This document shows positions 10,101 to 17,789 of a DNA stretch of 63,001 bases, one piece after another. Where the stretch lies: contig CATKEF010000039.1 in the NCBI GenBank assembly GCA_949747905.1, forward strand, positions 1 through 63,001, read 5' to 3'. This DNA is from an uncultured Eubacteriales bacterium. GTDB lineage: Bacteria > Bacillota > Clostridia > Christensenellales > Borkfalkiaceae. The notes under the pieces were generated by a model. It saw only the letters and a program-made list of their open reading frames with translations, was not told the origin of the DNA and did not search any database. The position numbers were made by a program, and so were the translations under genes. The stretch's first letter is position 1. Each line of letters opens with the position of its first letter.

Positions 10101-13100
10101 GGCGTTCGTCGAAACGTATAACAGAATTGCCGCGGTAGTAAACGAAATAGCCGGCGAAAACAAACTTGTTCAGGCGGAGAGTTTCGATGATATTCTGAAA
10201 CTGCTCAAAACGGGCGGTACGGCGTCTTTCGATTTGGCGGAAATTCTTAAAATTCTGAATATTACGACCGATGGCGACGGAAATATAGATATTGCCGAGC
10301 TTATAAAATCGGTTCAAATTTCTGCCGAAAACGGCAAATTGAACATAGCTTTGGGAAATAATTTTGCATTTTCCATTGGTTCCGACCTCACTGCGGGCGG
10401 TTCGCTTAATCTCGAAATAGGTAGCGCCGCCGTAGGTATAAAATTGGAAAACGCGAGAATTTCGCATTACGTTCTTCCCGTTTGTCCCGTAGAGGAAGGT
10501 AAACTCGTGAACTCCGCACAGATTGCCGAAATGCTCGGTTATCTCGGTTCGGCGGCTGAAATGCTCGTAGAACAGAGCGTGACCGCACGCGTTTCCGGTC
10601 AGCTTTCGGACGGCAGTTCGAAATATGCGCAAAACGGTTTCGTCAAATACGATTTCGAGGCTCTCCTCGAATATGACAGAGGCGAAAACGGTTTCCCCAT
10701 ACATTTCAACGGCGGCGAAGATTTGAATTTCTATATAGACAGTACCGCTTATGTGCATTTCAATCTGCAACTTACGGCAAGGAATTCCGCGGACGAAAGC
10801 CTGTATCTCGATTTCTATCTTCTCGACGCTACGCCGAACAGAACGGAAAACGGTCTGACGGCGGGAGGATATCATACCGACGGTATTCTGGACGTATATC
10901 TTTCGGTGTCCAAATTGTTGCCCTCTCAGGCGGGTTACGAACCGCTTTACGTCTATGCGCCCGCCGACGAGCTGATGACGCTTGTGTCTATGGCGGTTGC
11001 AATGCTCAATCTCGACGACGTGACCGTAGGTTCCGACGGTATAGATAAGGAGCTTTCCGATAAAGTAAACGGAGTGATTGCGGAAATTGCGGCGGGGCTT
11101 AACACGCTGTTGGTGGATAAGTATATTCCTTTCACCAAAGACCAGTTTGCGTCTCTCGGAGACAGTTTTATACCTCAGCTTTTGGGAGGGAACAGCATTT
11201 CGTCGATTCTGAATTCCCTTTTGGAAAACGCTATGCATATGTTCGACGGCGAAACTGATTCCGACGGAGAAGTGGTTGTAACCGAGGGCAATTTCATAAA
11301 GGATATTACCGTTTTGGAGAACAGCTTCTCCGTTACGCTCGATTCCGCCGCTATGAACGGAACAAACGAAAATGCCGACGATTTGACATTCACGGTCTCT
11401 AAGACTGTTTCGGACGGCAGAACGCGAATTTCCGGTATAAGTTTCGAAAATATAGTGTTCGGCGACAATACCGAAAACAAACTTAACCTTGCGCTCGGGC
11501 TCGATTATCAAAAAGTTTCCAAGCCAGCCGCAGAGCTTGGTTTGCAGGGATATAGAAATTTCGACGATTTGGATACGCTTTTGAAGACGTTCGTGAATTC
11601 CGCTACTCACAAGGCAACTGAGGAGGAAATTGCGGCGGGAGCTACTGCGGAATATCTTCTGAACCGAGAATACTTCATTGACGGCAGCGTAAAACTCAAA
11701 TTGCATCTCGGGTCTCTCAAACTTATGGAGCCCGTCATCAACGTTGCGCTCGGAATTAACATTGCGGACGACAACAGCGTCGCCGTAAACGTAAAACTCA
11801 ATTACGATAAGGTTTCTCTCGTAATTACCGAAGCCGCTCAGGTGGATATGACAATAGTCGGCGATATGATTTATATGAGAAAGACGTCGGGCGGGAAAGT
11901 TACATACCGTGTGATGACGCTTTCGGATTTCTCGGCAGACATATTCAAGCAGCTGGAATACATGTTCAATTTCTCGTCGCTCGTAATGAGTTTTATGAAA
12001 TCGGACGGCAACGCTTCCATGCCCGAGGCGAAAGATTACGGCGCAATGCTATCCAACTATATTTCGCTTTACGAATACGACTCTTCTGCCGACGTGTGGA
12101 CGGTAAAAATAAACGGCAAGACGGTCGGCGGGCTTATAGGCGTTAGTATGGACGACATTACCGTCAGACTCAATGCCGAACACAGGAACGACGGTACTTA
12201 TATTCTCAAATCGCTTTCAATCGACGGCGAAATGATGGGAATTATAAATTTAAGCGGAACGCTTGTTTACGAGAATCCTCAGAATATCTGGGCTGACGGA
12301 AAGAGCAATACGACAATCAACGTTGCGACGACAGCCCTCGGCGAACTCGGCGGAAGGAGCTGGGAAGAGGTTCTCGGCGGATTCACGTACGATGAAATCT
12401 GCGCCCGTACGCATTACGAACAGCTTCTCCGCGACGCAAATACAAGATATATTGCGTTCGGTAACGGTTCCGATTTGAAAGTCGGCACGCTTGCTTTCGA
12501 ATATGCGGCGGACGGCTACAATTCGGTGTTCGAAGAACACGGGACGAGACAGACCGTTATATATAATTCCGCGGCGCGCAGAATTTATACGGTTGTCGAA
12601 GCACCCGAACCCTCTTCGGTTATGTCGCCTATAGACGGACGTACAGCTGTTTGGCAGCCCGAATACATAGCCGACGAAAACGGAAATCTGATTTATCGCG
12701 CAATTTACGACAACACGTATTCGGTCACTATATTCAGCGATTACCGCACGGACGACAATTACGTATGGGATGAAAACAGCGGCTTGTGGCTGAGAACGGT
12801 GGAAAACGCGTATAAGCAAGTGCTTGTAAGAAAAGATTTGGTCGTTGCTGCCGAGGAGAACGGAGAAACGGTATATTACGGGCTTAAAGGTTATACGTAT
12901 GCCGACGGAGGCGCTTGCGAATTCACCGATTCTGACGTCAATGCGGACGGCGTCGAGTGCTTTGTTCTCCACGTAAATTCAGATACCGAACTCAGGGCTG
13001 TATGGGAACGCGTGTACAAAGTAACTTTCGGCGATATCGAGAAATTTTATTATGCCGATACAGTGCTTACCGCCGACAATATGCCCGCAGTGCCCGAAAA

Positions 13101-14112
13101 AACGGGACATACGGGGACGTGGTATACTCCGTACGGAGAAATTGCCGAAAATACGGTTATTTCCGCCGACGGCGAATATGCATTCGTTGCAGTGTACACT
13201 ATAAATACTTATACGGTAACTGTAGTCAGTTCTCAGAACGTTGTCGGGTCTGAGTGGAGCGACGCGTACAACGGGTATGTTACCGTTAAAGAATACGAAT
13301 ACTTTACGAACGTCGATTTGAACGACGTTTCGGGCGCAATCATATCCACTGCATATAATTTCGGCGGATATTACGAAAATGCGGAATTTTCCGGCGAGCC
13401 CGTCGCGGATACGGTAGTAAGAGGCGACGTTGTCTATTACGCGCAGTGGGTCGGCAAAATTATAGAAGTCGATTACCGCAGCGACGTGGCTTACGAGAAT
13501 TGTAAAATAGTTTCCGACGGTTTATACGGCGATTCGGTACGCCTTCGTTTCGGACAGGAGGAAGAGCTTGCGAAGTTTGCTTCGTCGGACGGTCTGTTCC
13601 TCGGTTGGTTTATTCAGGAAGGTGAGGGATACCGTTTTGTGGAAAGCGGCGCAGCGCTTAAAGAGATGCTCGAAAACTACGGCATAGAGGGTGAAAGCAC
13701 AACCGCCACGTTGTGGGCGGCGTGGGCTAAGGACCTGGTAACGATAAATCTCGACAGAGTTTCCGGAACGCAGTGGAAATACGAGGGAAGTTATTCGCTC
13801 GGATTTGCGGAGGGAATAAGTGAAACCCTTGCCGTTTCCGCGGGTGTAAGTGCGAACGTAAGCGTGACATATTATGCTCACGGCAAAGCCGGTCTTTTCG
13901 GGGGCTACAAAGAGTTCTCATACGACAATCTGGGCAACGCAATGTTTAGCGGGCTTTCCGGTTCCTTGTCAAAGGGCGGAATGAACTGCGGTAACGGTAC
14001 CGCAGGCGCGAAAAATCTCAGAGGTTCGGTTACCGTTTCGGCGGTGTTTACGTTCGGCGGCGCCGAACTTGCGAGGACTTCGGAATTCGAGCAGTTCTGC
14101 AATTACGGTTGA
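7135..14112 (+). CDS. Giant repeat-containing surface protein
   Basis: A 2325-residue protein that I do not recognise as a whole. About 75 strongly basic residues precede one hydrophobic helix (about 75-97), either a long signal peptide or a signal anchor leaving the N-terminus inside. The outer part is rich in short beta strands. Three consecutive copies of a ~163-residue unit start near residues 559, 724 and 886; each opens with FG-x3 and an acidic E-[DA]-K stretch and continues LEGG..GGIRA.. and LYLDLG.NA.Y-like strands. Between about 1820 and 2210 are several WQPEY..I..A.Y and TVTV..YY..AQW units resembling Listeria-Bacteroides (InlB-type) repeats. No LPXTG motif, terminal helix or catalytic motif was found. 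It has its own strong promoter and terminator, so it is a single-gene unit. An adhesive or structural role is inference. Confidence 0.8.
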   Translation: MINRQKAVKDGLRAEEGLTVVKDAGYTAKNRDKNDGGINKRAGLNDKKTRIGEGEKRIYRRKPLALKHKRRLRKTALAFSVMFALALASVGFGFLMVPEVPDIVDYGYKTVYYELPSGGEPTDHTALEAVGYMHYRFKQRRYWYSEFESTVNAVALGIPAQQKVYTYKQYKDDVLVSADITTGLEIVCSARQFCTAAGRVLWRSAAGNSSTYNGMDTEWKNSLDGNLPIEGEGGFKEKRGYPPTEFSVYVINEKTVLPDGTSEKVVDNGDGTYSVELHLNGDYDTENLGANSAVYYYGKQMATTGGLSGLPKFDDIKVKYTFDADWTVLRCEIQDAYFAKVAGLDSNCSSTSVTVYSYEKEKCDNTYYEDFFKPLLGEQVSPEEENKINAFNCIMNAFGGVMVDGAVFKLNASLGAMPLNGVVDLKMNNGALSGLSFKLGDITAHLDKENGKQYVYLSLGGAKYKLCTDDLNFGGGAGMSAAEGTGLDINALLSQLADDNAFSLSEDGKSAVLSPVLDLFGLKIPLEFNFLIDGDKVTLGDVNTALSLGETPLKAKIEFGTQADAPALLTEADKAAYSDMMNEGLALNVALGIDGFGMDGTVYIGLEGGSFGGIRAGFGGLNVVYDGDALYLDLGKNARYKVATGKVSLPGFDFGAIDSEDIKSLLGKLVGGIKTDENGITVSTDLNVFETVLNLAVTLKLNDGFGLNVNLNAFDKEISVAVGFGNKADAPAELTAEDKRQYADLMNDGVTLAVGLNIDGVEFDGNVHIALEGGKFVGVRANIAGIDFIFSGKELYLDCGGNAKYMLSLPSSAAFADGNAETSIAELIGKLLDITDFTENGITVETQFEVLGALVNLAANVNINGGIGIDAELALFGKHISASVAFGDKSQIPAAPTEEDKKDYIYLNEGFSLSGTINLNIDDTEIKADVKNLALSFVNGIEFALDATLTIGDTYNDFYVSYAGGTLVIAYGDVGFTVDTMEGLQTIGEAFVETYNRIAAVVNEIAGENKLVQAESFDDILKLLKTGGTASFDLAEILKILNITTDGDGNIDIAELIKSVQISAENGKLNIALGNNFAFSIGSDLTAGGSLNLEIGSAAVGIKLENARISHYVLPVCPVEEGKLVNSAQIAEMLGYLGSAAEMLVEQSVTARVSGQLSDGSSKYAQNGFVKYDFEALLEYDRGENGFPIHFNGGEDLNFYIDSTAYVHFNLQLTARNSADESLYLDFYLLDATPNRTENGLTAGGYHTDGILDVYLSVSKLLPSQAGYEPLYVYAPADELMTLVSMAVAMLNLDDVTVGSDGIDKELSDKVNGVIAEIAAGLNTLLVDKYIPFTKDQFASLGDSFIPQLLGGNSISSILNSLLENAMHMFDGETDSDGEVVVTEGNFIKDITVLENSFSVTLDSAAMNGTNENADDLTFTVSKTVSDGRTRISGISFENIVFGDNTENKLNLALGLDYQKVSKPAAELGLQGYRNFDDLDTLLKTFVNSATHKATEEEIAAGATAEYLLNREYFIDGSVKLKLHLGSLKLMEPVINVALGINIADDNSVAVNVKLNYDKVSLVITEAAQVDMTIVGDMIYMRKTSGGKVTYRVMTLSDFSADIFKQLEYMFNFSSLVMSFMKSDGNASMPEAKDYGAMLSNYISLYEYDSSADVWTVKINGKTVGGLIGVSMDDITVRLNAEHRNDGTYILKSLSIDGEMMGIINLSGTLVYENPQNIWADGKSNTTINVATTALGELGGRSWEEVLGGFTYDEICARTHYEQLLRDANTRYIAFGNGSDLKVGTLAFEYAADGYNSVFEEHGTRQTVIYNSAARRIYTVVEAPEPSSVMSPIDGRTAVWQPEYIADENGNLIYRAIYDNTYSVTIFSDYRTDDNYVWDENSGLWLRTVENAYKQVLVRKDLVVAAEENGETVYYGLKGYTYADGGACEFTDSDVNADGVECFVLHVNSDTELRAVWERVYKVTFGDIEKFYYADTVLTADNMPAVPEKTGHTGTWYTPYGEIAENTVISADGEYAFVAVYTINTYTVTVVSSQNVVGSEWSDAYNGYVTVKEYEYFTNVDLNDVSGAIISTAYNFGGYYENAEFSGEPVADTVVRGDVVYYAQWVGKIIEVDYRSDVAYENCKIVSDGLYGDSVRLRFGQEEELAKFASSDGLFLGWFIQEGEGYRFVESGAALKEMLENYGIEGESTTATLWAAWAKDLVTINLDRVSGTQWKYEGSYSLGFAEGISETLAVSAGVSANVSVTYYAHGKAGLFGGYKEFSYDNLGNAMFSGLSGSLSKGGMNCGNGTAGAKNLRGSVTVSAVFTFGGAELARTSEFEQFCNYG
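8809..10270 (+). repeat. Three tandem ~163-codon internal repeats
   Basis: Copies begin at FGTQADAP (8809), FGNKADAP (9304) and FGDKSQIP (9790), so the periods are 165 and 162 codons. Copies 1 and 2 are clearly alike over their full length. Copy 3 diverges after the first 40 residues. The copies differ enough at DNA level that the duplication looks old. Confidence 0.75.
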
Positions 14113-14146
14113 TAACAGGTTATCGGTGTTTTCGTTTTGACTGAAA

Positions 14147-14204
14147 GATTCCTCGCTGTCGCTCGGAATGACGTACATAGTCACCCTGAGGCTTGCCGAA
14201 GGGT
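14147..14204. repeat. Dispersed repeat pair (two subtypes)
   Basis: GATTCCTCGCTGTCGCTCGG-AATGAC is followed by GTCACCCTGAGGCTTGCCGA-AGGGT. These are two of the recurring intergenic subtypes, placed back to back after the surface-protein stop. Confidence 0.75.
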
Positions 14205-14229
14205 TTGAAAACCTTAAATCAAATAAAAA

Positions 14230-14269
14230 AAGCGGGCGGCAACATTAGTTGCCGCCCGCTTGATTTTTT
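14230..14269. terminator. Bidirectional terminator between surface protein and radA
   Basis: A 13-bp perfect stem (AGCGGGCGGCAAC / GTTGCCGCCCGCT) with loop ATTA, flanked by an A run on the left and TTTTTT on the right. It serves two convergent genes. Confidence 0.9.
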
Positions 14270-15636
14270 CAGTCCTTGAAAAGAGCTTTTATCATCGTGT
14301 TCACGTAAAGAACGGGAATCACGGTTATTTTATCCGTATACTTTGTCACCGATTTCATGTTTTTTGCGGGCACGAGAACTTTTCTGAAACCCATTTTCAC
14401 GCATTCCGCAACCCGTTTTTCGCAATATGATACGGCGCGAACTTCGCCGGTAAGTCCCACTTCCCCGAAAACAGCGGTATATTTATCAATCGGCTTCGAA
14501 TAGTAAGCGGAAGCAAGTGCGGCGCATACCGCAAGGTCGCAGGCAGGCTCATTCAATTTGATGCCGCCCATTGCGTTTACGTAGACGTCGCTGCCGCCGA
14601 GCGAAAGCCCGCAACGCTTTTCGAGCACGGCAATCAAAAGCACCAGTTTGTTGTAATCTATACCGAGCGGCATTCTTCGCGGAAGTCCGAATGACGTCTT
14701 GCTGACGAGCGTTTGAATTTCAACGTTCATACAGCGTGCTCCCGTTTGTGCGGGCGTTACCGCGGACCCGGGTTCTTCTCCGCGGCTTTCCGAAAGAAAT
14801 ACGCCCGAGTAATCGGTTACCGCGACGATTCCCTCGCCAGTCATTTCGAACACGCCTACTTCGGCTACGTTACCGAATCTGTTTTTTACGGCGCGCAGTA
14901 TGCGGAAGTTTTCCTGGTTTTCCCCCTCGAAATAAAGTACGGTATCCATGATGTGTTCAAGAACTTTCGGACCGGCGAGTGCGCCCTCTTTGGTTACGTG
15001 ACCTATAATGAAAAAGGTTATTCCGCGACTCTTGGCTATCCGCATGATTTTTGCGGCGCACTCTCTGACTTGTCCGACGGAGCCTGCCGAAGAGGACAGG
15101 TCGTCCGTGTATACCGCCTGTATGGAGTCGATTACGCAAAATTCCACGCCTTCGAGTTCGCTGTCAAGGCAGTCTATACAGGTTTCGTTAATAATAAGCA
15201 GATTTTCCGACCTGAGGTTGAGACGCTGTGCGCGCATTTTTACCTGCGAACAACTCTCTTCGGCGGAAAAATACAACACCTTTTTATTCTCGGAAAGATG
15301 TGCGGCAATTTGCGTGAGCAAAGTCGACTTACCTATACCCGGGTCGCCTCCCAGAAGGACGAGGGACCCCGATACGATGCCGCCGCCAAGCACATTGTCG
15401 AATTCTGAAATTCCTGACGGAGTGCGGTTGTGGCGTTCGTATGTAATTTCGGAAAGGGGTTTTGCTCTGCCTGCATATACGGCTTTTTTCTGAGATTGCG
15501 ATGTTCTCTGTTCGGAAGATTTTATTATCTCCTCGGTCATCGTGTTGAATTTTCCGCAAGACGGGCAGCGCCCCAGCCATCTCGGACTGGAAGCCCCGCA
15601 TTCACTGCATATAAATTCCGTGATTGTCTTTGCCAT
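14269..15636 (-). CDS. radA: DNA repair protein RadA
   Basis: A RecA-like ATPase that promotes branch migration during recombinational repair. The 455-residue protein starts at MAKTITEF, preceded by GGAG on the minus strand; an upstream in-frame ATG lies inside ispDF and is rejected. Domains in order are a CxxC...CxxC zinc finger (CSECG ... CPSC, residues 11-28), Walker A GGDPGIGKST, the RadA-specific KNRFG motif, and a Lon-protease-like C-terminal domain. It is the last gene of rqcP-ispDF-radA with only 13 bases between it and ispDF. Length and motifs are all standard. Confidence 0.96.
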   Translation of the reverse strand: MAKTITEFICSECGASSPRWLGRCPSCGKFNTMTEEIIKSSEQRTSQSQKKAVYAGRAKPLSEITYERHNRTPSGISEFDNVLGGGIVSGSLVLLGGDPGIGKSTLLTQIAAHLSENKKVLYFSAEESCSQVKMRAQRLNLRSENLLIINETCIDCLDSELEGVEFCVIDSIQAVYTDDLSSSAGSVGQVRECAAKIMRIAKSRGITFFIIGHVTKEGALAGPKVLEHIMDTVLYFEGENQENFRILRAVKNRFGNVAEVGVFEMTGEGIVAVTDYSGVFLSESRGEEPGSAVTPAQTGARCMNVEIQTLVSKTSFGLPRRMPLGIDYNKLVLLIAVLEKRCGLSLGGSDVYVNAMGGIKLNEPACDLAVCAALASAYYSKPIDKYTAVFGEVGLTGEVRAVSYCEKRVAECVKMGFRKVLVPAKNMKSVTKYTDKITVIPVLYVNTMIKALFKD

Positions 15637-15649
15637 ATGTACTCCGTTA

Positions 15650-16789
15650 TTAAATTTCTTTGAGAAGAACCGTACAGTATGCGGCGATTCCCAGACGTTC
15701 GCCGACGAAACCGAGTCCTTCGCAAGTGCCCGCAGCCACTGCAATATCCGTTAATTTCAAGCCCGTGCGGCGGGCGATATTTGCTTTCATATCGTCTATG
15801 TAAGGTGCAAGGCGTGGGGATTCCGCCTGAACGCTGACGGATATATTGAGCGGTACATATGCCTCGTTTTCAAGCATTTTTACCACTTTTTCAAGCATTT
15901 CTCCGCTGTCCGCGCCTTTAAGAGCGGGGTTGCTGTCGGGAAAGTAAGTTCCTATATCTTTAAGCCCCGCCGCGGATAGCAGGGCGTCGCAGACTGCGTG
16001 GAGCACGACGTCGCCGTCGCTGTGTGCGATTAACCCCATAGTATGCGGTATTTTAACGCCCGCGAGGGTGACCGAGTTTCCCTTTCCGAATGCGTGAACG
16101 TCCACGCCGAATCCCGTTCTGTTTTTTTCAGAGCTATTTTGCGGCGCAGTTTCGCGCATGAAATCTTCTCTGTAAGTCAGTTTTGTATTCGTCGGTTCCC
16201 CGTCGATTATATGCGGTTGAGCGATAAATTTTCCGTAAACCGCGCTGTCGTCTGTGTATAGGCGCTTGTCTGCGAGTTCGTACGCTTTCTTTATGTCTTC
16301 CGTCAGAAAGCCCTGCGGAGTCTGCACGCAGTAAAGCCTGTCGCGGTCGAGGCGCTCGGTTATAAGTCCGTAATCGCAGAAAACCGCGGTGTCGGTGAAT
16401 TTTACCGCGCAGACCGCGCTTCCGAATTTCTCCGTTTCCGCTATGCATTTTTCTATTAATGCCGTAGAGAGGAAGGGACGCGCGCCGTCGTGAATCAGCA
16501 CGATATCCCCGTTGACTTTTTTAAGAGCTTTTTTTACGCTTTCCGTACGCGACGCCCCTCCCAATACCGCAACGTATCCGAAAGGCGCGCAGAGCGCGGA
16601 TATTTCTTTTAAATCTTCGGGGGAAGAGGTAACTATTACTTCGTCAATAAGAGGCGATTGAAATTTTTTCAGCGTGTGATAAAGCGCGGGCGCACCGAAA
16701 AGCGGAGTCAGAAGTTTGTTTTTTCCGAATCCCGCGCGTTCGCCTTTGCCTGCCGCGCAGATAACCGCGCTTACTTTGATTTCATTCAT
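15650..16789 (-). CDS. ispDF: Bifunctional IspDF of the MEP isoprenoid pathway
   Basis: Fusion of MEP cytidylyltransferase (IspD) and MEcPP synthase (IspF), two non-consecutive steps of isoprenoid precursor synthesis. IspD occupies about residues 1-220, with the CTP-binding ICAAGKGERAGFGKNK and the LIHDGARPF loop. IspF occupies about 228-379, with the metal site DVHAF and HSDGDVVLHA. I start at ATG 16789 (MNEIKV), which overlaps the rqcP stop by eight bases and has GGGAG upstream. A start ten codons earlier would lie deeper inside rqcP. The 379-residue length fits known fusions. Overlap suggests translational coupling to rqcP. The function is secure. Confidence 0.95.
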   Translation of the reverse strand: MNEIKVSAVICAAGKGERAGFGKNKLLTPLFGAPALYHTLKKFQSPLIDEVIVTSSPEDLKEISALCAPFGYVAVLGGASRTESVKKALKKVNGDIVLIHDGARPFLSTALIEKCIAETEKFGSAVCAVKFTDTAVFCDYGLITERLDRDRLYCVQTPQGFLTEDIKKAYELADKRLYTDDSAVYGKFIAQPHIIDGEPTNTKLTYREDFMRETAPQNSSEKNRTGFGVDVHAFGKGNSVTLAGVKIPHTMGLIAHSDGDVVLHAVCDALLSAAGLKDIGTYFPDSNPALKGADSGEMLEKVVKMLENEAYVPLNISVSVQAESPRLAPYIDDMKANIARRTGLKLTDIAVAAGTCEGLGFVGERLGIAAYCTVLLKEI

Positions 16790-17045
16790 TGTCGCCGTCT
16801 CCCTCGGAAATGATTTCATAGAGCTTTGCCGCTTCGTCTTTTTTTACGGTTTCTCTCACTTCGTTTATTCTGAATTTTACCGCCCCGCCCGTAAATTTCA
16901 GCTCGACGATATCGCCCGCTTTAATCTGATGGGCGGGTTTTACTTCTCTGCCGTTTACCGAAACTTTGCCTTTTTCGCAGGCTTGTTTGGACAGTGTGCG
17001 CCTTTTTAGTACGCGCGATACTTTTAAAAATTTATCTATTCTCAT
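16782..17045 (-). CDS. rqcP: S4-domain ribosome quality-control factor RqcP
   Basis: An 87-residue protein consisting almost entirely of an S4 RNA-binding fold (MRIDKFLKVSRVLKRR..., VNGREVKPAHQIKAGD). Length and sequence fit RqcP (YabO), which works with RqcH and tRNA-Ala on stalled 50S subunits to add C-terminal alanine tails. Hsp15-type heat-shock proteins share the domain but are usually longer. It is the first gene of the ispDF-radA group. The leader contains a GCGCAT/ATGCGC hairpin (17081-17096) and a nine-G run at 17110-17118. The nearest GGAG is rather far from the ATG, so translation may be modest. Confidence 0.85.
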   Translation of the reverse strand: MRIDKFLKVSRVLKRRTLSKQACEKGKVSVNGREVKPAHQIKAGDIVELKFTGGAVKFRINEVRETVKKDEAAKLYEIISEGDGDNE

Positions 17046-17109
17046 GATGATTTAACGACTCCGGATAGTGTTTTTCTGTCGCGCATTTTGATGCGCCGCG
17101 TTAAACGTT

Positions 17110-17450
17110 GGGGGGGGGTAAAGATTTCTCCCTACGCTCGGAATGACAGGGGGCGCTCGGAATGACAGGGGGAGCGCAGTATGGCAGTGAAGCTCAAAAT
17201 GCGAAAACGCGGTGTAGCGAAAGAATTTTTAATGACAAATATCGCTCGAAGTGACAGTGTGGTGGTATGACGAATGTTGTGAGGAAGAATGTTTCCGTCA
17301 TGTTGAGCGGCATTGTCATGTTGAGCGAAGCGAAATATCCGATTCCTCGCTATCGCTCGGAATGACAGGGGGCGCTCGGAATGACATAATAATGCCGAAT
17401 GATAAAAAAAGTCGGAATGACGGTAAAATACAATATGACAAAAAATCAAA
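17110..17450. repeat. Dispersed repeat cluster in the rqcP-rpoB spacer
   Basis: The 744-base spacer 17046-17789 has no credible gene. Its left part starts with nine G (17110-17118) and holds many partial repeats. CTCGGAATGACAGGGGGCG occurs near 17138 and again near 17356. ATGTTGAGC elements lie around 17302 and 17320, and TTCCTCGCTATCGCTCGG-AATGAC at about 17341-17364. The right part holds the rpoB promoter and leader. Confidence 0.75.
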
Positions 17451-17496
17451 TAAATTTGTATTTTTTTAAAATATTCCTTTAAAGCGAATAAAACGC

Positions 17497-17525
17497 TTGA
17501 CTTTATTTTTTCTCTTCCATATAAT
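17497..17525 (+). promoter_or_regulatory. Promoter of rpoB-rpoC
   Basis: TTGACT (17497-17502), a 17-bp spacer and TATAAT (17520-17525). The predicted start near 17532 gives an unusually long leader of about 258 bases before rpoB. Confidence 0.85.
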
Positions 17526-17671
17526 AATACACTGAACTAAAATGCGATTTTCTGCGCTCATTGTAAATTTGAGACGTAAAATTCGTGCAAAATGCGACAA
17601 AAAACCTCTCAAAACGTTTACTTTTCGTCGTTAATTATACATTAAGAAAACGTGTTTGTAAAGAGTGTGTG

Positions 17672-17701
17672 AAAAAATTTTCGGATAATCGAAAATTTTT
17701 T
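17672..17701 (+). promoter_or_regulatory. Hairpin in the rpoB leader
   Basis: Twelve-base perfect arms (AAAAAATTTTCG / CGAAAATTTTTT) around GATAAT, about 90 bases before the rpoB ATG. The stem ends in T6, so it could act as a weak attenuator. It is AT-rich and may simply be structural. Confidence 0.45.
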
Positions 17702-17789
17702 AAGTCAATATCGATTTTTTCCGGTGAAAAGATATATACGGATAATCGCCTAAATATCAGGGCGAAAGCCAAAAAGGAGTTCTTCTTCA

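Noticed and set aside
9388-11706. A 772-codon open frame on the minus strand inside the giant surface protein gene
   Set aside because: It is antisense to a well-supported gene, has no ribosome site or recognisable domain, and similar long antisense frames occur opposite several genes here (for example 58411-60216 and 43582-45009), a by-product of codon bias.
13900-14112. LPXTG-type wall anchor on the giant surface protein
   Set aside because: The protein ends FEQFCNYG without an LPXTG motif, hydrophobic helix or basic tail. The 1870-residue lipoprotein also lacks one.
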